Origin: Clostridia bacterium
Lineage (GTDB): Bacteria > Bacillota > Clostridia > UBA1381 > UMGS1253
Direction: 5' to 3'
DNA: 11,868 nt
Assembly: GCA_017411585.1 (NCBI GenBank)
Contig: JAFQPV010000110.1
Span: 1 to 11,868 of the forward strand
Each line of letters starts with the position of its first letter. The stretch's first letter is position 1. A program made the position numbers and the translations under genes. The notes beneath the pieces were generated by a model that searched no databases, had not been told where the DNA came from, and saw nothing but the letters and a program-made list of their open reading frames with translations. This document shows, piece by piece, positions 11,138 through 11,868 of the stretch.

Positions 11138-11868
11138 ATGTTTGAAAAAATTGCAAATTCCAAGCATTTTAAGAAGTATACCGATCCGCAGAGCGGCGTT
11201 GTGACCTATGTGTTTGACAACGATTACGTGCCACATACGCAGTCGTTTTACTTCACAAATCCGTCCGTTTCCGATGACGGCAGATATATCTGGATGTACT
11301 GCGCATTTCCGCCGGCAGGCGATGCCGGTGTTGGCAGAAGTCTCGGTCTGATTGATTTGGAAACCGACACCTTTACGCACTTCCCGAATTGTATGTTCCA
11401 CGATGCGACCCCGCTCGTGGATACCGAGACGGCTATCGTGTATTATACCGACGGTCAGGGTATGTGGAAAAAGACACCCGACATGCAGTCGCCGGAACTG
11501 ATTGCGCCGTATCCGAAGGAAATGCGCCGCCACGGTGCGCTTCGCAAAATTGCAACCCATCTGACCTATGGTCCGGGAAAAAAGAAAGTATGCTTTGATG
11601 CCTGCGTCGGCCCGATGCATGCCGTAATTGGCGATATTGATATGGAAACGGGTGAATACCGCGAGTGGTATAAGTATACAGAGCATTTCCACAATCATGC
11701 GCAATTAAACCCGGTAAAGCCGGATGTTATGCTGTTTGCACAGGAGGAGTATGCCGATTTATTCACCAGCGAGATGCATTGGATTACCGAAGATGAAAAC
11801 GGCAAATTAAACCGCCTCTGGACGATGAAATACGGCGAAGAGCCGAAAAAGATTACACCGCTTTTCAA
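11138..11868 (+). CDS. PL22-like oligogalacturonate lyase-type beta-propeller, 5' part
   Basis: The frame is open from ATG 11138 to the window end; 243 residues are visible, so the gene is cut by the window edge. GGGGAG lies seven bases upstream. The protein has no signal peptide, and repeated blade-like segments are visible: QSFYFTNPSVSDDGRYIWMY, SLGLIDLETDTFTHFP, AVIGDIDMETGEYREWYK and NRLWTMKY. The cluster HFHNHAQLNPVKPDVMLFAQ (183-202) resembles the histidine/glutamine-rich HAQ..P segment of PL22 oligogalacturonate lyases, which bind a metal and cleave unsaturated or short galacturonides in the cytoplasm. The metal ligands further along cannot be checked. Other WD40-like lyase relatives are possible. 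Position after the large glycosidase supports a sugar-acid catabolic role. Confidence 0.65.
   Translation, partial: MFEKIANSKHFKKYTDPQSGVVTYVFDNDYVPHTQSFYFTNPSVSDDGRYIWMYCAFPPAGDAGVGRSLGLIDLETDTFTHFPNCMFHDATPLVDTETAIVYYTDGQGMWKKTPDMQSPELIAPYPKEMRRHGALRKIATHLTYGPGKKKVCFDACVGPMHAVIGDIDMETGEYREWYKYTEHFHNHAQLNPVKPDVMLFAQEEYADLFTSEMHWITEDENGKLNRLWTMKYGEEPKKITPLF

Noticed and set aside
1..11868. CRISPR array, rRNA genes, insertion sequence
   Set aside because: I saw no regular repeat-spacer series, no rRNA-like conserved segments, and no DDE or HUH transposase. The only mobile signals are the tyrosine and serine recombinases.

Overview
The window looks like chromosome of a Clostridia-type Firmicute, probably a gut or rumen member of the Oscillospirales. 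The evidence is strong GGAG-type ribosome binding sites, several exact TTGACA-17-TATAAT promoters, intermediate G+C, and mobile-element proteins of types common in that class (a YGRCSTNETKQD serine recombinase, a DUF6809-like protein, a Gp49-type HigB). No species can be named from the sequence.

Positions 138-5996 hold a compact integrated island of about 5.83 kb inserted in a tRNA-Lys(CTT) gene. An exact 29-bp direct repeat (138-166 and 5968-5996) marks the ends. The intact tRNA lies on the right (5950-6025, minus strand) and a decayed 3' fragment on the left. The island carries, from left to right: about 1.1 kb without genes that includes a 32-nt alternating purine/pyrimidine tract, a 200-bp AT island and a pyrimidine tract; a DUF6809-like gene and a small serine recombinase (minus strand); a divergent Cro/CI-type regulator; a candidate ~55-nt RNA with its own consensus promoter and terminator; a higBA toxin-antitoxin operon; an excisionase-like gene; and a tyrosine integrase next to the attachment site. 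No relaxase, replication, capsid or packaging gene is visible, so the island is either a satellite mobilised in trans or a maintenance-only island kept by its toxin-antitoxin pair. Integrase and excisionase appear to be driven from overlapping face-to-face promoters.

Right of the tRNA (6026-11868) is chromosomal carbohydrate and organic acid metabolism. It holds a complete LarA-type nickel-pincer racemase (minus strand), a divergent acetylxylan-esterase-type hydrolase that has lost its middle and is a pseudogene, a large (905 aa) TIM-barrel glycosidase-like protein of unrecognised family with a C-terminal beta-sandwich, and the start of a PL22-like (oligogalacturonate lyase-type) beta-propeller that runs off the end. 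The gene set suggests breakdown of a decorated, uronate-containing oligosaccharide. Two of the promoter regions carry direct repeats at 21-bp spacing, which suggests local activators.

The most original candidates are the stand-alone small RNA, the inverted 42-bp terminator repeats that bracket the sRNA/higBA cassette beside a serine recombinase, the gene-free left end of the island, and the unassigned large glycosidase with a CxxC-x9-CxxC cluster inside its barrel.
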